DNA of 64,000 nucleotides from Triops longicaudatus (Eukaryota; Arthropoda; Branchiopoda; Notostraca; Triopsidae), in the NCBI GenBank assembly GCA_022885665.1, contig JAGQDJ010000260.1, forward strand, positions 744,001 through 808,000, read 5' to 3'. Positions within the stretch are counted from its first letter, which is position 1, and every line of letters begins with the position of its first letter. Below are positions 13,101 to 27,100 of the stretch, in pieces. Below the pieces are notes generated by a model. That model saw only the letters and a program-made list of their open reading frames with translations. It searched no databases and was not told the origin of the DNA. A program made the translations under genes and the position numbers.

Positions 13101-13139
13101 TTAATTTGTATTCTTCTTTCGGTGTATTTTGCAGATTGA
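1770..13139 (+). CDS. RANBP2: E3 SUMO-protein ligase RanBP2 / nucleoporin Nup358
   Basis: Giant cytoplasmic-filament nucleoporin that binds Ran-GTP near the pore exit. About 19 exons. The N-terminal half is a TPR/alpha-solenoid (start MFRTKKEVDKYVK at 1770; TPR around 2063-2290; solenoid to about 5596). A coiled-coil and acidic segment (5849-6283) and a Pro/Ala-rich linker follow. Four canonical Ran-binding domains lie near 7450-7850, 8985-9390, 10150-10745 and 11400-12120, each with a PLPD/E..EVKTGEE start, a KERGxGxxKIL-type motif and an RREQ motif. Two RanBP2-type zinc fingers (C-x2-C-x10-C-x2-C; 7970-8040, 9485-9550) and FxFG repeats sit between them. A SUMO-ligase-like motif lies at 10810-10930 and a divergent fifth Ran-binding-like domain at about 12290-12880. 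No cyclophilin domain is present before the stop at 13137-13139. A polyadenylation signal AATAAA lies near 13305. The intron before 10150 has an N gap inside poly-T. Confidence 0.93.
7949..8045 (+). other. RanBP2-type zinc finger 1 (within RANBP2)
   Basis: The translated segment reads GSWTCEICYVTNKP and then NVCLACETPKPG, giving the C-x2-C and C-x2-C ligand pairs of a RanBP2 zinc ribbon. In family members these fingers bind Ran-GDP or RNA. A second copy lies at about 9478-9560 (SWECPGCYTRNSP, TRCPACETLKPG). Confidence 0.9.
9978..10135 (+). repeat. Poly-T tract with 22-N gap in a RANBP2 intron
   Basis: 43 T, then 22 N, then 93 T, ending just before the 3' splice site TTTCCTTTAG at about 10149. 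The tract lies on the sense strand and acts as or extends the polypyrimidine tract. Its true length is unknown because of the gap. Confidence 0.95.
10807..10930 (+). other. IR-like (SUMO E3) motif in RANBP2
   Basis: The segment has a hydrophobic SIM-like core preceded by acidic residues (DTSDVEVVHVKQ), then a LQLPANFYAYLDAPP stretch. This matches the order of elements I remember from the internal repeats of vertebrate RanBP2 (acidic-VYEL then LKLPPTFFCYKNRP), which bind SUMO-Ubc9-RanGAP. Only one copy is seen, where vertebrates have two. Ligase activity is inferred. Confidence 0.6.
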
Positions 13140-14251
13140 ATACCTTGAAAGCAGTTCGGATGAATCGTTCAGAAGCGGCAAATCGTTGAAGTACCTATTC
13201 ACGTGTGTTTGTAATGCTGAGTATATTTTTTAAGGTTAAGTTGTGGCGGTGAAAATCATTGAAGTTTTAACAGAAAACGAACTGTAATGAATTTTTGCTG
13301 AAGGAATAAAAATTGTTGCAGTAGTAGTTATGTTGGTGTCCCTCTCTGTAGGTTTTCTGCACTGACGAAATATTTTGAATAATACAAGCGAAGAATTTGA
13401 CAAATGATTACTAGAAAATTTTCAACATGTACGCATCGATTTAAAAGTGCTTGGGGCAAAAACTGTCAGGAACCTGACGCAGTATATTGCGGCATGAGAC
13501 GCTTGCCAGTATCTTTATGATAAATAGGTACGTCATAAATCGTACCTGGTCGTAAACTACCTGGAATCACAAGGATGGTGAATCTTGTAAAAATAAAGAC
13601 AAGTAATTTCAGGGCTTGTATTATGGGGTGTGTTGCTAAAGTAATTTAGCCCCACTTGGGTTGATTTGACGCGGGGAAGGCGCCGAGTTAAGTTCTGCGT
13701 AAAACGAGGTTCATACGTGAAATGAGTAGAATGAAGAAGAATGAATTCACGTTGTGCTGCGAAAACGTTTAGTTTGGGGAATACCTACAATGTGTCGCTC
13801 GCGAAGCTTTATTGGCGTTTTTCTCTATTTCCCTTTCACTTTTCCTGTTGGGGCCACAAGTCCCCCACCATCCGGTATACCTACCAACAGGTAAAACAAG
13901 ACTTGTAAATGGAGGGGCTTATCTGGAAAGTAGAAGAAGGGCGAAGAAGGAAAAAGACCTTGACGTCTCTGCGACTCGGCAGTTTTGGACTAGCGAAGCT
14001 AGAACGGAAGCGTACTATTCTGTAGTGTCTTTAGTGGCCAGTAGTACATTAGATCTGAAAACATAATGCACATCTGGATAAAGTGCCAATCATAACAAAG
14101 TTTAATGTTATTTTACTGTGCTCTTCTATCGTGAGTTTCAATGTGCTAAGGATGTGCGAAAAGCCGTAGAGCATTGTCAGTTTCAACAAGTGCCAAAAAG
14201 TGAAGCCACACATCAAAATAATTCTTGGAAGAAAAGAGAGACGGTGTGACA
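13140..14251. other. RANBP2 3' region and jitterbug 5' region
   Basis: This 1.1-kb gap separates two tandem plus-strand genes. The start holds the RANBP2 3' untranslated region, with AATAAA near 13305. The remainder presumably holds the filamin promoter and 5' leader. I see no convincing additional coding sequence or repeat. Confidence 0.45.
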
Positions 14252-17200
14252 ATGGCTGACGATTTGCATAAAATTTCGCATTCTGGGTTAGTTGCGAGGA
14301 GTCCACAAGGCCACGCAGCTAAAGGCATGAACATTAAAGGGAATGAAGATATGTGGGTTGAAATTCAAGCACACACGTTCCGTAATTGGGTAAACGAAAA
14401 TCTGAAAGAAACCGGGTTATCTGTCCGAGATTTGAGTACGGATCTTTGCGATGGTGTCCGATTGGTGCTGCTAGTAGAAGCGCTGCAGAAACGTAAACTA
14501 AGGAAGGTCATGAAACCAGTTAATCAACATCAGTATCTCGAAAATGCTACTACGGCGTTAAACGCCATTGCTGAAGACGGAATCAAATTAGTTAACATAG
14601 GTAAGTCAAGGTCGTCAAGTTCTCATTGATATGTTCGCTGAAAGCATTTTAAGATGGGTCAAAATGAAACCTTGAAGAAAAAGACTAGAGTTCGGACGCT
14701 TGCTCCCACTTTCTCTTTTCACCAGATTCCTCATTTGGTATGCACAGCGGCAACCGCATATTTGCATCGGTGATACCATCCTACTTGAAGCTTATGCCTA
14801 AAATGATGCTTAAGAGTTAAGGATGATCGGAGTATAGGTTATTGATTACGGCATTCCATACACTATCTGTATACGCTTGCGTCCCACCTCCCCCGAGCAA
14901 ATCCCTAGGTCAGGAAGGGCGTGGGTGTTACACCGAATTCGGTGAAATCGCACCGGTATTTAGCATACCATTGTTAACATACCACAGTACGGGACGAGCT
15001 GTGAAATGCGCAGTGGTTGCCATTTCATATAAGCCGCTCGCCTGGAAGTGAAAACGAGTTTTAAGATCGGGCGCTTTCACTTTCTTTATGAGCTCTCGAC
15101 TATAGTAGATCCTTCACCCTACAGAATAAATTTCTTCTACAGAATTCATTGTAACTCAAAAGTCATTATTGTAGTTTTTCTTTTCACGTACTACCGAAAT
15201 GCCTCAAAGCTTCGCATAAAAGACTATTCAATGTAAGACGAAACGAAGCTTGTATAAAACACTAGAAACGGTTACGAGTTTTGTTAAACTTTTCTCTAAC
15301 TAAAAGGACATCTTGTAGTATTAGAATCTGAACATATTTTTAAGTACATATATGTGCGAGTGTTAAGGCCAACGTCGGTTTTTAAAGTACCGATTCTTAG
15401 TACTTAGCTTTCGTATTTACGTAACCTGCAAGTCCTTCCCGACATAAACGCGCGAAATATACTTCACGCATTCAAGTCTCTTCCCTATTTTTTTTAAGTC
15501 GTCATTCAGCATGTGGAGTACATAAACGCTAATAAAAGACTTTTAAAAGAACAGTGCTTCTGAACGTGTATAATTCGTACAAAGAATCTCAAATCTATTC
15601 CCTGTAAAGTTTGTAGGTTTTCGTGGCAGTCCACTGTAATGAAAGTGAAAGTAAACTACTAATTGCTAACCCTAGATCTTCTGATCCCAAGTTTGTCATT
15701 TGGGTTGTAATTTTCGCGTAGAAAGACACAATGCTGTATAAAATTGGGTCTACGTGTCTTGCCGTTGGTGGTAGTAGCATATCAGCAACCTTGCGCATTG
15801 CATAAAAAACAGAGAAACACGTCATTATTTATGGTGAGCAACCAAGCGTAGTGCCTCATGAAATACCCAGAGACAATAAACCAACAAAAGCTTATGCAAG
15901 TCAAGTACGACGCAAAGCTAACTTTTGACTTAAAGTAAAAAAAGTAATGCACGAAAAATTCATACGTTGTCTGTATTTGTGAAGGAATAGACTAGAATCA
16001 AATATGCTTAGTTTTAAGACTGCCCTGGTACCTCAACTAGCTAGCAGAGCCCATTTCAGGAGGATGAGATCACTTTTCGTTGCTACAATCTTAGAGCAAC
16101 GCCCTGCGAGAGCGTATCCCCGAATATGGACATCTTCACTTTCGTCAGGTGGTTTCCAGGGTTTGGTCCCCCACTTCTCCGCCCGGTTTTCATACGGCGC
16201 TGTCTTCATTTTGTTCGTTACAGCTTGTTCTGTCAAGCGAACAACGCCAAAAACATCGCTTGTAACCTCAAGGCGTTTTTCATTAATAAAAATTTCGCCA
16301 GAGGAAGGCGTTGTCTCTTCCGTTTCCTTCACTTTCTTCCATATCCGAGATGAAAGATTTATCTACTTCGACGCCTAGGTTTCATTTATTTTTAGATCGG
16401 GTTCTATAATTCGGCGTTTCTTTTTCAGGAAATGTGGACATAGTGAATGGAAACTTGAAACTAATCCTGGGTCTAATATGGTCCTTAATCGTTCATTACC
16501 AAATCGGAAGGTCCAAATTCCCACCGAGAAAATTAATGCTAGCATGGCTGAAGGTAAATTTCCTCATTGTTGTCGCTCTTGCATACCGTACCATACGTTG
16601 ATTTTCCCCTTAGGCTGTATTACCTGATAGAAATATTCACAACTTTACTACAGACTGGAATAGCGGAGTTAACTTAAGCGCCTTATTAGATTACTGCCGT
16701 CCAGGTTTGTTCCCCCACTGGGACAAACTTGACCCTCGTAAAAGGTAAAAAGAAAATAAAGGTTATTACCATGATTACTTTTCAATGCTATTAGTGAATG
16801 AAAATTCAGCTGTTCGTTGAATACTTTTTTTAAACAAAAATTTTGTTTTATTGTTGCTTTTTAGCGTGGAGAACTGCGAGAGAGCGATGAATCTTGCTCT
16901 GAAAGAATTTAATATACCCGTGGTCTTAGAACCAGAATATTTAGCTTCGCCGTTCTTGGATGAATTATCAGGAATGACATATTTGTCATACTTTATGAAA
17001 GAGCATAGCCCGGGCTATTACGCTTCACTTCGCTGGGTTCAGAACCAAATCCCACAAGCGAACGTCAAAAACTTCACGGTAAGCCACAAGGACTTTTAGT
17101 ATTGTTGTTCGTTTTTTCTTTGTCATCTTCTATTGTCTAACAAACATATACGGAAGTCAAGAAAGTATTATTTGTCGACGACTAATGTGTGTTTGGGTTG

Positions 17201-20200
17201 ACAGACGGATTGGAACGATGGCATTACGCTGTGCACGTTAGTTCGGTCATTGGGCGGTCCCGTTCCCGGGTATCAGCAAATGGACCGTGAACCACGCCTT
17301 TGGGAAGAAAATTTGGAGAAAGGTAAGACACTGTATTTTCAAATAAAAGTAAACTCTATAGGTAATTGTACGTCATGAACATGCAATCAAACGTAAAACT
17401 TCGGAAAATCCACAGTTTGCTTGCAGTTGTAGCACGATTGTCATAAGGCAGTAGACAAAAAGTTTGGATAAGACTGTTTAGTAAATACAATAATAAATTA
17501 TAAAGATTTTACTATGTAAATAAATATGTAAAAAGTTAAGTCTGAAATTAATTTTAGAAAACAGGGAACTTAGTGCAACAAACTTATCGAACTTCATTTT
17601 CTGTTACAGGTATCAGAGGAGGAGAGAAATTGGGGGTGGAGCCTGTGCTTAAGGCTGCGGATATGGCAGATCCCAGCGTAGAACATTTGGGAATTATGGC
17701 TCACGCCGCTCAATTCCAATGGGTTCGACCAAGGAAGAAGCCTGGTGAACGTTTGTCAGTTTCCATCGATCACAAAACAACTCGGATTCACAAACCCGTA
17801 AGCCTTAATTTTAATATATTTCCTCCAATTTTTTTCTTTCTACGTTATATTTCCTGCGTCGTATTTGGTTGTCTATTCCGTATTTCCGTACCTACATGAC
17901 TGTCTTAAGGTCATACATAGTCTCACGAAAATTAATGTTTCCAAATCAATTTTTGTTTCACTTGTATTGTTTATTACTAACGCTTACTATTTACGTAGAA
18001 TCAAATTTTTCTTTCACAAGATAGCTGATTTTCGAGCTTTTACGGTTTTGTCGCGGTCACCTTCCGTGAGAACCAAACATCTTTGTCAAAAGGGAAAAAT
18101 TCCCCAAGCTTTTTGCACAGTTACGTAGAACAGGTGTCCGATTGGGTTTTTAATTTTATTTCCTTCGGTAGTCCAGATGACCACGGTGCATTTTTTCACT
18201 GGGATTTTTCAGTGGGAATCTTCCTATACCACTTTGCTTCAGAAAGTGTTTTATTACAGTTGGAAAAATGTAACGAAAATATGAACAGGTGGTAAGGATG
18301 AAATCAACCACCAGACAAAATCTGCTGTCTCGATCAGATTCTTTCCGTCGTGCTTAAGCTGCGAACGCTCCGAGATTCCTCGCAGAAACATGTGAAAAAT
18401 TTCATTGTAACTCATATACTTTGTTTATTGCAGACGACGTTCAAAATTGATTATCTGAGTCCGGACATCGACTTAGACGAAGTGACAGCCGTGGTACGGG
18501 GACCTTTGGGCAAAATAGTGGAGTGCAAATTGAATTTAACGCCCCATGGTGGAACTGGCACTTTTACGCCAACCGAAGTTGGAATGCATGAAGTAAGATG
18601 TTTGTGCACGTTTCTTGATTAACGTTAATGAACCAAGTCATGACGAATCCTCGCAGAAAGAGAAAAATGCAAATGAAAATAATAAACTTCAGCCAATCTG
18701 AAGTTTTCAGTCAATAAGGTTCAATTACAAGGTTTGTCTTGGCTTAGAAGTCCGATGTACGTAAAGTACTTCTGTCATTATCTTTTTCGTTGCATCTGTT
18801 AGCGTTTTGTGTTTAATTTTGACGTTTTCATTTACCAGTTGATTGTGTACCACGAAGGTGAAGTTGTTACAGGATGTCCTTTGAATATCCGCGCGATGCC
18901 AGAATTGTCCAAGAAAATGTACACGGGCATTGATCCGTGCGCTGTGGGTTCCACGGTTGAAGTTTTGGTAATTTAGAGTTCATAAAAGCAGTTTACTAAG
19001 CAGACATAATTTATACGTCCCATTTTATTTAATTATATTTCCAGATCAATTCAAACGGAACGGGGAATGGAAATATCAACGTAGTGGCCTCTTCGCCTAC
19101 TGATCGTCAATTACCTTGCCCAGTACATGAAGACCAAGGAGTTTATACGGCAACTTTTCAACCTGACGAAGCAGGTGAATGGAAAATTGCGGTCACCTAT
19201 GGCAAAGAACATATCCAAGGCAGCCCCTTCACGTGCTTTGTCTTCGATCCGCATGCGGTCAAGGTAAGAAACGAGTCAAAAGTGAACAAGGACAATCGAA
19301 GACGGTCTTTTGTGTGACTTTCCAGTTGTTGAACTTGGATGGAGCAGAGTACGGCGAGCCGTTTAGTTTTACGTGCGACGTCCGCGACGCTGGCTGGGGT
19401 GAAGCCCACTTTGATATTGTCTACAAAGGACGTTCGCAAGCAAAACATGTCAAGGAAGTCGAACAAGGAATTTACGAGATTTCATTTACGCCGGAACAGG
19501 CTGGCAAGCACCGGGTCTATGTTTATTTCAATGGAATTGACGTCAAAGGTACAGGAAAGCTGTCACAGACATGAGTTGGAAAGATAAGAAAGAATCAGTA
19601 TTGATTTGCATAATTCTTTTTCTTTATAGGATCACCGTTTACATTGCGAGTGTTGGGAGATCGTGCGAATGCAAGTCATGCCTATAGTGCGGATGTGACT
19701 CGAACGTCGAGGTTGTCGAACACGTTGGATATGAACGAGAGTGAGTTACTGAGTTTTATTTTGGTAGAATTAATAGAAACAAGGTGAGCATTTCTGAAAC
19801 ATTTCTCTTAGCAAGTATTGGTGTCATATTGCGATGCCGATACTTTTGTTAGATCGAAAATTCAACAATAGTCTATAAATAGCTTATGTATGTTTTGCTC
19901 TTTGTTTCTTATAAGCACTAGTGTTTATGTTCTTTTCCGTCATTGACGGTGAGAAAGAATGTAATGTTAATTAGATATTAAACTTAATTTTTGTATTAGG
20001 CCGCTCGCGATTTAATGCAACACAAGACAGTCGGTTAACTTCCTATGAAAATGGAGGTAAGTTTCCATAATTATTTTTAGTTACGTCTGTCCTGTAAATT
20101 TTTATTTTCTGCGCACGTGTACACGTTCACTCGTATTTGTTGTGACATTTAACATGTTTTTCTTGTAGAATACAGTGCGAATACTACGAAGGATCAAACG

Positions 20201-23200
20201 TTCCAACGAAGAAAATACTTGGACGAGTTGACTGCAGAGGATGTCCCGCAATCGAAATCTCCTCTTCCCAGGGCGTATTCACCGCAGAGAAAAGCGACAA
20301 CGGATTCTTTGGAGCGCCAACAGCGAACTCAGTACAGCAGTCATCAAGATCGCCAGCAGCAACAGAAGCAGGACCTCAGCATGCTCCATTTAAGGCGCGA
20401 AGCTTCGCCAGCTCGTTATTCTCCTATGGGCGAGTCGCGTACTGAATCCTTATCTCGGCAAAAAGTCGTTTCCGAATCTTTCAAATCCCAGAACACTACC
20501 CAAGATCATCAGTCGTATTCTTTTTCGGATCAAAGCACCCACCACACAAGCCGCCTTGAACGAAGTGTCAACGATTCGATTCACAGAATTGATAGCAATT
20601 CGAACGTTAAAGGTAACATGCCCCAAAATGTTATACGAACTTTCTCTATGCTAAGGACACGAATGACATAATTCCTTTGTTTCGAGCAGTTTCAGACATA
20701 GTGGGAGCTAAACCGATTAGGAGAGATTCGTGGGATGCCTTAGCTAAAACAAGATCGATTCTTAACGATGCCCGTGAAGATTTAGGCCTCAGTTCTGCCC
20801 GTTTAGTCAAAGAAACGACAAGTAATCACTGGCTTCTCACGTTTAGATATTAAAATTTAAAAAAATCAGGAGTAAATTTCAGCTACGTTTTTCTTTCATG
20901 ATTTTAACTCATTTTCATCCTGTAGTTGCGAAGAATGTGAACCGAGAGGAATCCGAAGCGGCACAGTTGAAATTTTATCAACACGTGGATATGAGTTCGA
21001 TCACTTTGGCTGGTGACGGGTTAAAGCTTGTGCCTATTAACCGCACAGCTAATTTCACAATAGAGTGCAAAGGACTGGAACCCGCAGACGTTGCTGTTAA
21101 AATTATGGGTAATAAGAGAAAGACTAACGAAATCATTGCCGTTCATAATAATAATCGCTTCCTTTCTTTTTGCTAGGTCCAAGTAAATATCCCACACCAG
21201 TTCAGATCCGTGGATCCACTAATTACGTCACGGTCTCGTATGAACCAACCGATGTGGGTGAACATGCCATTGATATTTTTATCCAAGGCCAAAAATTCAA
21301 AGGATCGCCATTCAGGTAGTTGTTTCAACCTCGTAAATTAAATTTAAAAGCTACACAAATATGAATACAGCAGAAAACTAAGCGAAACAATTTGGAAACT
21401 TTTATTTCCGCACAGTTTCTTTCGTAGCATCGGGAAATTATCTCGTAAAAAAAACCGATAAATGGTTGTAGGTTTAGGAAGAGAGAAGCTTCGTAATACC
21501 TTCTTCGATTTTCGTGTTTATAATTAATTGTGAATTCCTTTTGCAGATGCTTTGCGTATAATTCACAAGAAATTCGAGTAGGGCGTGTCCCAGATGGGTT
21601 GGTAGGCCGACCTGTAGAATTCGAAAGTAAGTTATTCTCTCTCCTTTTTCGTTATAGAGTACAGCGTAGTGTAAATTTGTAGTTAGTCCACATCTTTATG
21701 TAGTGAAACCTCACTATAACGTACAGTACATAGGCGAATAAAAAAAAAATCAGCTATTGTGTACAAGTCCACATATCCCGGTGAAGTAAAACCATGTATT
21801 ATAATACTGGCTATTCCGCATAATCGGCTATAAGGGACACAATTTCCGCATCTCGGCGTGTACTTTGTAGCGATATTTTACGATATATGATAAAAACGGA
21901 TTAATTCTTATCCCCTCCTTTACACAGTTGACGGATCTACAGCTGGTTCAGGGAACTTGGAAATTTTAGTAAATGGCGGTCACGTGACCAGTTTCGTTCG
22001 CAACCTAGGTGGCCAACGATTCCTCGCTTCTTTCGTACCGCACCATGCCATACCGCACACAATCGATATGAAATTTAACGGTGAAACCGTGCCTGGTAAG
22101 TACAGTTCGTTCGCTCGTTTCACTCACGACTTTACCACAGTTCCTAGCCAATGTTTCCTGATTTTTCTAAAAGTGCAATTTTCAATGTCCTTTTCTTTGA
22201 TCAAGTCACTTCGCATGAATTTGAAAAGTATTGTCGATAGCTTAAGAAATGGGCTGAAGTATGATGAAACACGGCTTTTGCAAAGATTTTAAGAGACGTA
22301 GGACTACACTCTTAAAAGATAGCCTATACTCGTAGTGAAGGATTTCATTGTTACCCTCACCCATTTCCGCTGCACTGGAGCGTTGTGCCGAATTTTCTCA
22401 CGGCAAGTTTAAGTTCGGGTGTTCGACTGGGAAACGAGGAGTTTTCCCCTTCCTCTTCGTACAAAAACGTTTGCTTCTAGACGGCGCACTTGGGGTTAGT
22501 TCTTTCTGTTATGCAGTTTACCGAAGAGTTGGGAATTCGCTCCAGGCACAGCACCGTTTGAATGCCATGGGCGGGCTTAGCTAGGGCACGAACAGGTACA
22601 TCGTCTTTAGCTCTTTTCAGTCGTCGTGCCCAGTTATGCTGGCGCTGTTCCATCTGCTTTGCTGTCAAGCGCTATAAACAAGTGTCAAAGTTTTACCCGC
22701 AATACCATCGAAGATCAAGTGTGCCCTGTTTTGTTAGCGTGTTTTCTGCTAACGGCGGAAAATCAATTCCTCAGTAATTTTGATTACTTCTGGATTAACT
22801 CAAAGATTGGAAGCATTTCAGTAGGCCTGCTCCAGGTAAAGAAATAAGACTCATTTGTAAAAGCAATTCTGGTAATTCGGAGAAACGTTTTCCCGAAGAA
22901 AAGTTCACTGGTTGCAGCAGTTTTTGGAAAACATTTAATAGAGGTCACAGTAACGGAGTGGGTCACACGTTTGACTTCCCACATGGAAGACGTTTCTTTC
23001 CAAGCTTCTTTGCCGTCTTCTGCATAACTTATACCGTGGCTGACCTAGTTTTCGCTCAGGAGCTAAAGAACAGATAAAAAACTTCTTGTTCAACGAATTT
23101 TCCACATAGACACGAGATTTCCAGGGTTTTAGTACCGTAACGTTACGGAAATAATTAACACATGCAGAAGTAAGTCACGTGTATGATAGCTACGTGTGCC

Positions 23201-24111
23201 TTTTCCTTGAATGGCTTGAGATAATTTTTGGTCACTATCCGGTTTCCCTGAGTAACGTAGGAATGAAACGGTACTTCGGNCCCCCCCCCCCCCAAGAATG
23301 TTCCATTTCCGCGTACTGAAATATGCATTTATCAGGTCGAAGTAAAACAAAAGCTTTTCAACAGTTGAATTCAAAAGACAGGTGAGATTTTGTCGCTAGG
23401 GAGGTGGCCTGACCCAAAGTGGCTTTGGTCTTAACATTTGGTCCATTGACCTTTTTATGTTATTTCGCGTCTCGAAACTGAATGTCAGCGCGAGGAATCA
23501 AGTCCTCGTTTTCTCTGTTAGCCTGATAGCAATTCAAGTCCAACACTATTGTTACACTAATTGCATTCCAATATTTGCAAGGTAAAGGAAATCTCCCGTA
23601 CACAGGGAAGAAAAGAGTGGGTTTCAAACAGGTTACATGAGGGTGGGGAAGGATGGGGTTCGTTTCTAAGCATAGCTGGGTTCGATGCATTGCAGACTGG
23701 TGGGGCAAACCAAATTAAGTGCAGGAAGTTTCTTTCTAAACTCAAATCTTAATTAAGATATTTATTGAAAACGACTTATTTCACGGTTTTAGAACTAAAA
23801 TTAAAGTTTTTTTTAAGAGGGAGAAGGTAGGTCACTTCGAAGTGACTTCTAAGCTGTGCATTACTGCATTACTGCTTTGACTTTTATATTGAGGCTCAAT
23901 TTTGATTCACCTAGTCATTCGATATTCTTCCGAAATCTTAGGAAGCCCTTGGCACGTTGAGGTGATGGAGCCTGTTGGGGCTAGTAAAGCCTCAGTGGTT
24001 GGAGATGGAGTTCGCCATTTTGCCGCAGGGAAAATTGCGGCCTTTCTTCTAAACTTGTCGGAATTCAGCTCACAGGATGTTACAGTGTCAATCACTAGTA
24101 AGTCGTAAAGC

Positions 24112-24149
<38 letters not shown>

Positions 24150-27100
24150 CTTGTCTTGTAATCATCGCTGGTCATTAATGAGTGAATGAAAAAGGTAAAG
24201 GAATCCACTTTGAACTACTTAGGTCCGTCCAAAAGATCTATTTCTTCGCGATTGATCGAAGAAAGCGCGGGATCGTGCCGCGTAGAATTCAACCCGTCAG
24301 AAGTAGGAAGCTACATCATTGACGTCACTGCTGCGGGTCAAAAAATCCAAGGAAGTCCGTTCGTTGCGAAAGCGTATGACAGTACCTTAATCCGGGTATC
24401 TGATGTCACCAATGGGGTCATAGGTCAACCGTGCCAGTTTAGAGGTGTGCACTTTCCTCCTTTTCTACTTTTAACTATTCGTTGTCATGATTTCATCATT
24501 ACGTCTTTTCGTTTAAGACGATTATATTTGTACTCATCCCTGTGGTTAATTTTGTATTGTACTTTTTGTCTTTTTTCATGTAATCTCTGTTTCCTTAGCG
24601 AAAAGCGTGACGCAGTAAATTAACTTGGTAAAAATTTATTGTGGTATTTTTTCTAGTGGATGCCAGTCAAGCAGGTGAAGGACAATTAGAAATCTCTATC
24701 AACGATGGCGAAGTGCCTAATCACGTTCAGGTTTTGGGCGGAGGCAAATGTTTGGTGAGCTTCACTCCAGAGTTGGTTAAGGTCCACACCATTGAAATAA
24801 AGTTCAATGGTGAAACCGTCCCTGGTAAGTATTTGTTCCCTTGTAATGAATAAATTAAGCAATTAAGAGTTTATATGAGTTTAGGATAAAAACGTATACA
24901 AAACAAATGTTACAACTTGCAATAGAGACACATTGTCATTAAAATTTTTCTGATTGTCGTACAGGATGCCCGTTTATTTGCAAAGTGGCTGATAACAGCC
25001 GAGTCTCTGTGTCGTTAAGACACTTGGAGCTTTTAGCCATAGGCGAAGTGGCCCGATTTGACATAACAGTCGACGGTAGCCCTAATTCCGAGCTAGCTGT
25101 GTCGGTCAAAGGCCCAGCAGTCACGGAAGTTCCGGTAAAGGTCACTAACGTATCCCGCAATATATTTACTGCCGAATTTACACCCCGTGATGTGGGTTCA
25201 CACACAATCCTAGTGGATTATAACGGAATGCCGGTGAATGGAACCCCTTTCGTGTGCAAATCTTACGATGCCAAAAAAGTTTTCGTTAGCGCCATGCCTA
25301 AAGGCATGATTGGCAAAAACTTACAGTTCACAGGTAACTAATGCACTTTTTATTACTTAGCGTTTTTTTCTGTTTCTTCTCATTAAAGGACCATTCTTTT
25401 CATTAATTCTCATTTTCTCATTAAAGTACAATAACTTTTCCCAGATTCGTGCGAATAAAGTAGTGCTGACTTATCTTGATTACGTAATTGAAAATGTGTT
25501 TGTGAACTATTTGCTATAGTCGATGCCAGTCAAGCAGGAGAAGGCAATTTGGAAATTACAATCAGCGCCCGTGGAAGGAACATTCCCACGCAAGTTCATC
25601 CGCAAGGTTCCGCGAGGTTTGCGGTCGGATTTGTACCTTTGGAAGCTATTGATCATGTCATCACGATCACATTCAATAAGGAGCCCGTTTTAGGTACACT
25701 TTTCCCCTCCTAATATTGCAGATTTTACGTCCGAAAATGACTTTTCAATATAAAATGTATTTTCAACAAGAATTAACTGGTGACTGTATTGCAAGTAAAA
25801 ATTGTAGGTTTAAAACAATTTTTTTTGTTAAATTCTGTATTATAAACTTTAGCGTCCACTTTGTATTGCAAATTGCTCATTGGCTTTAAGTTTTTATTCA
25901 TTATGTAATGTGTTTTTTTAAGGTTCTCCATTCACGGCGCAAATTTTTACGGATCCAAACCGCGTTGTGGTCAGTGGACAGTCTTTGGCATCTTCTGCTA
26001 TAGGGAAAACGTCGTACTTTAAGTTGAGCAACGTGTCCGGAAGCGTGGAAGATATCGAAATTAATGTAGAAGGTAAATAGCTCTTAATAAGAAAAAGAAA
26101 ACTTTATTTAAGCGCGATGCTAATTGCGAAAAATGTATAGTACAAAAAACAGTTTGATGAAAAATTTTCGTAGAGAGAACAAACATGAAAGGAATTCGTG
26201 ATACCATTTTTCTTCATTGTCTATCCTTATGGAAACACGTTTTGTGGTTCTGTCACAGCACGAATTCTTCTTGCCTTTTTTTCCATCCACAGGGTCTTCT
26301 CCGTATAGACTGAGAGACTATTGAAAAGAAAACTCACATGACTTTTAAGCACTTTGAAATCATATCGCACCAATCATGACGTCATACGCACTAATTCTAA
26401 CCCATTTGAATGCACCGCACAAATTGTCATCACCAGTCATCGATAGAACTAACAGACGAAAGCTTTCGGACTGCTTCGTATAACATTTTCTTGGCTAAGG
26501 TAGTAAATACTAACCTTGTAACGTTTGTCAATGAATAACACTCGTTTCCTTCCTGAAGCATAAGCCGTTTGTCCCTATATTTCAGTTTATATGTTGTAGT
26601 TGTAGTATTAGCCATTTCTCTTCTCGAACGAAAAATGCTAATTTTGGCTTAGTAAAAAAAAAAAAAAAAAAAAAAACGACGTTTAGAAGCTTAATTTTTT
26701 CCGTTTGGCTAACCTACGACCTTTCTGGACCACCTTTTTCTTTCCTTTTTGGCGGGGCGGGCGTCAACTTTTTGTTGCGCAGGACCTTCTGGACTTTCTG
26801 TGCCAGCACAGGTCAAAGACAATGGCGACCAGACTTTCAACGTCGAGTTTATGCCTAAAGTGGCCGGCGAGCATCGCATTCATGTCATATATATGGACAA
26901 ACCCGTGGCTGGCTCCCCGTTTAGCTGCAAAGTCTATGACGTCAATGCAATCAAGGTCAAAGAAGCTACCAAAGGCATTGTTGGCAAACCGGTCACCTTC
27001 TTAGGTAAGTTACCTTTTTTCTAAGTGCCACGTAATTCATGCGGTAGTGCCACGTAATTCACTGAGCCGTTCCATATATTATTCGTAATATGGAACACCT

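Noticed and set aside
16004..16378. Overlapping 124-codon (+) and 99-codon (-) frames in the first jitterbug intron
   Set aside because: No recognisable family, no good start or splice context, and both strands are open in the same place, as expected from composition. A weak possibility only.
21700..21860. Tc1/pogo-like end (GTGAAACCTCACTATAACG) in a jitterbug intron
   Set aside because: Only one end is visible and I found no matching inverted partner, so I did not list it as an element.
22340..22780. Several 60-80 codon frames in the 22-24 kb jitterbug intron
   Set aside because: They are short, without motifs, overlap on both strands and lack plausible splice context.
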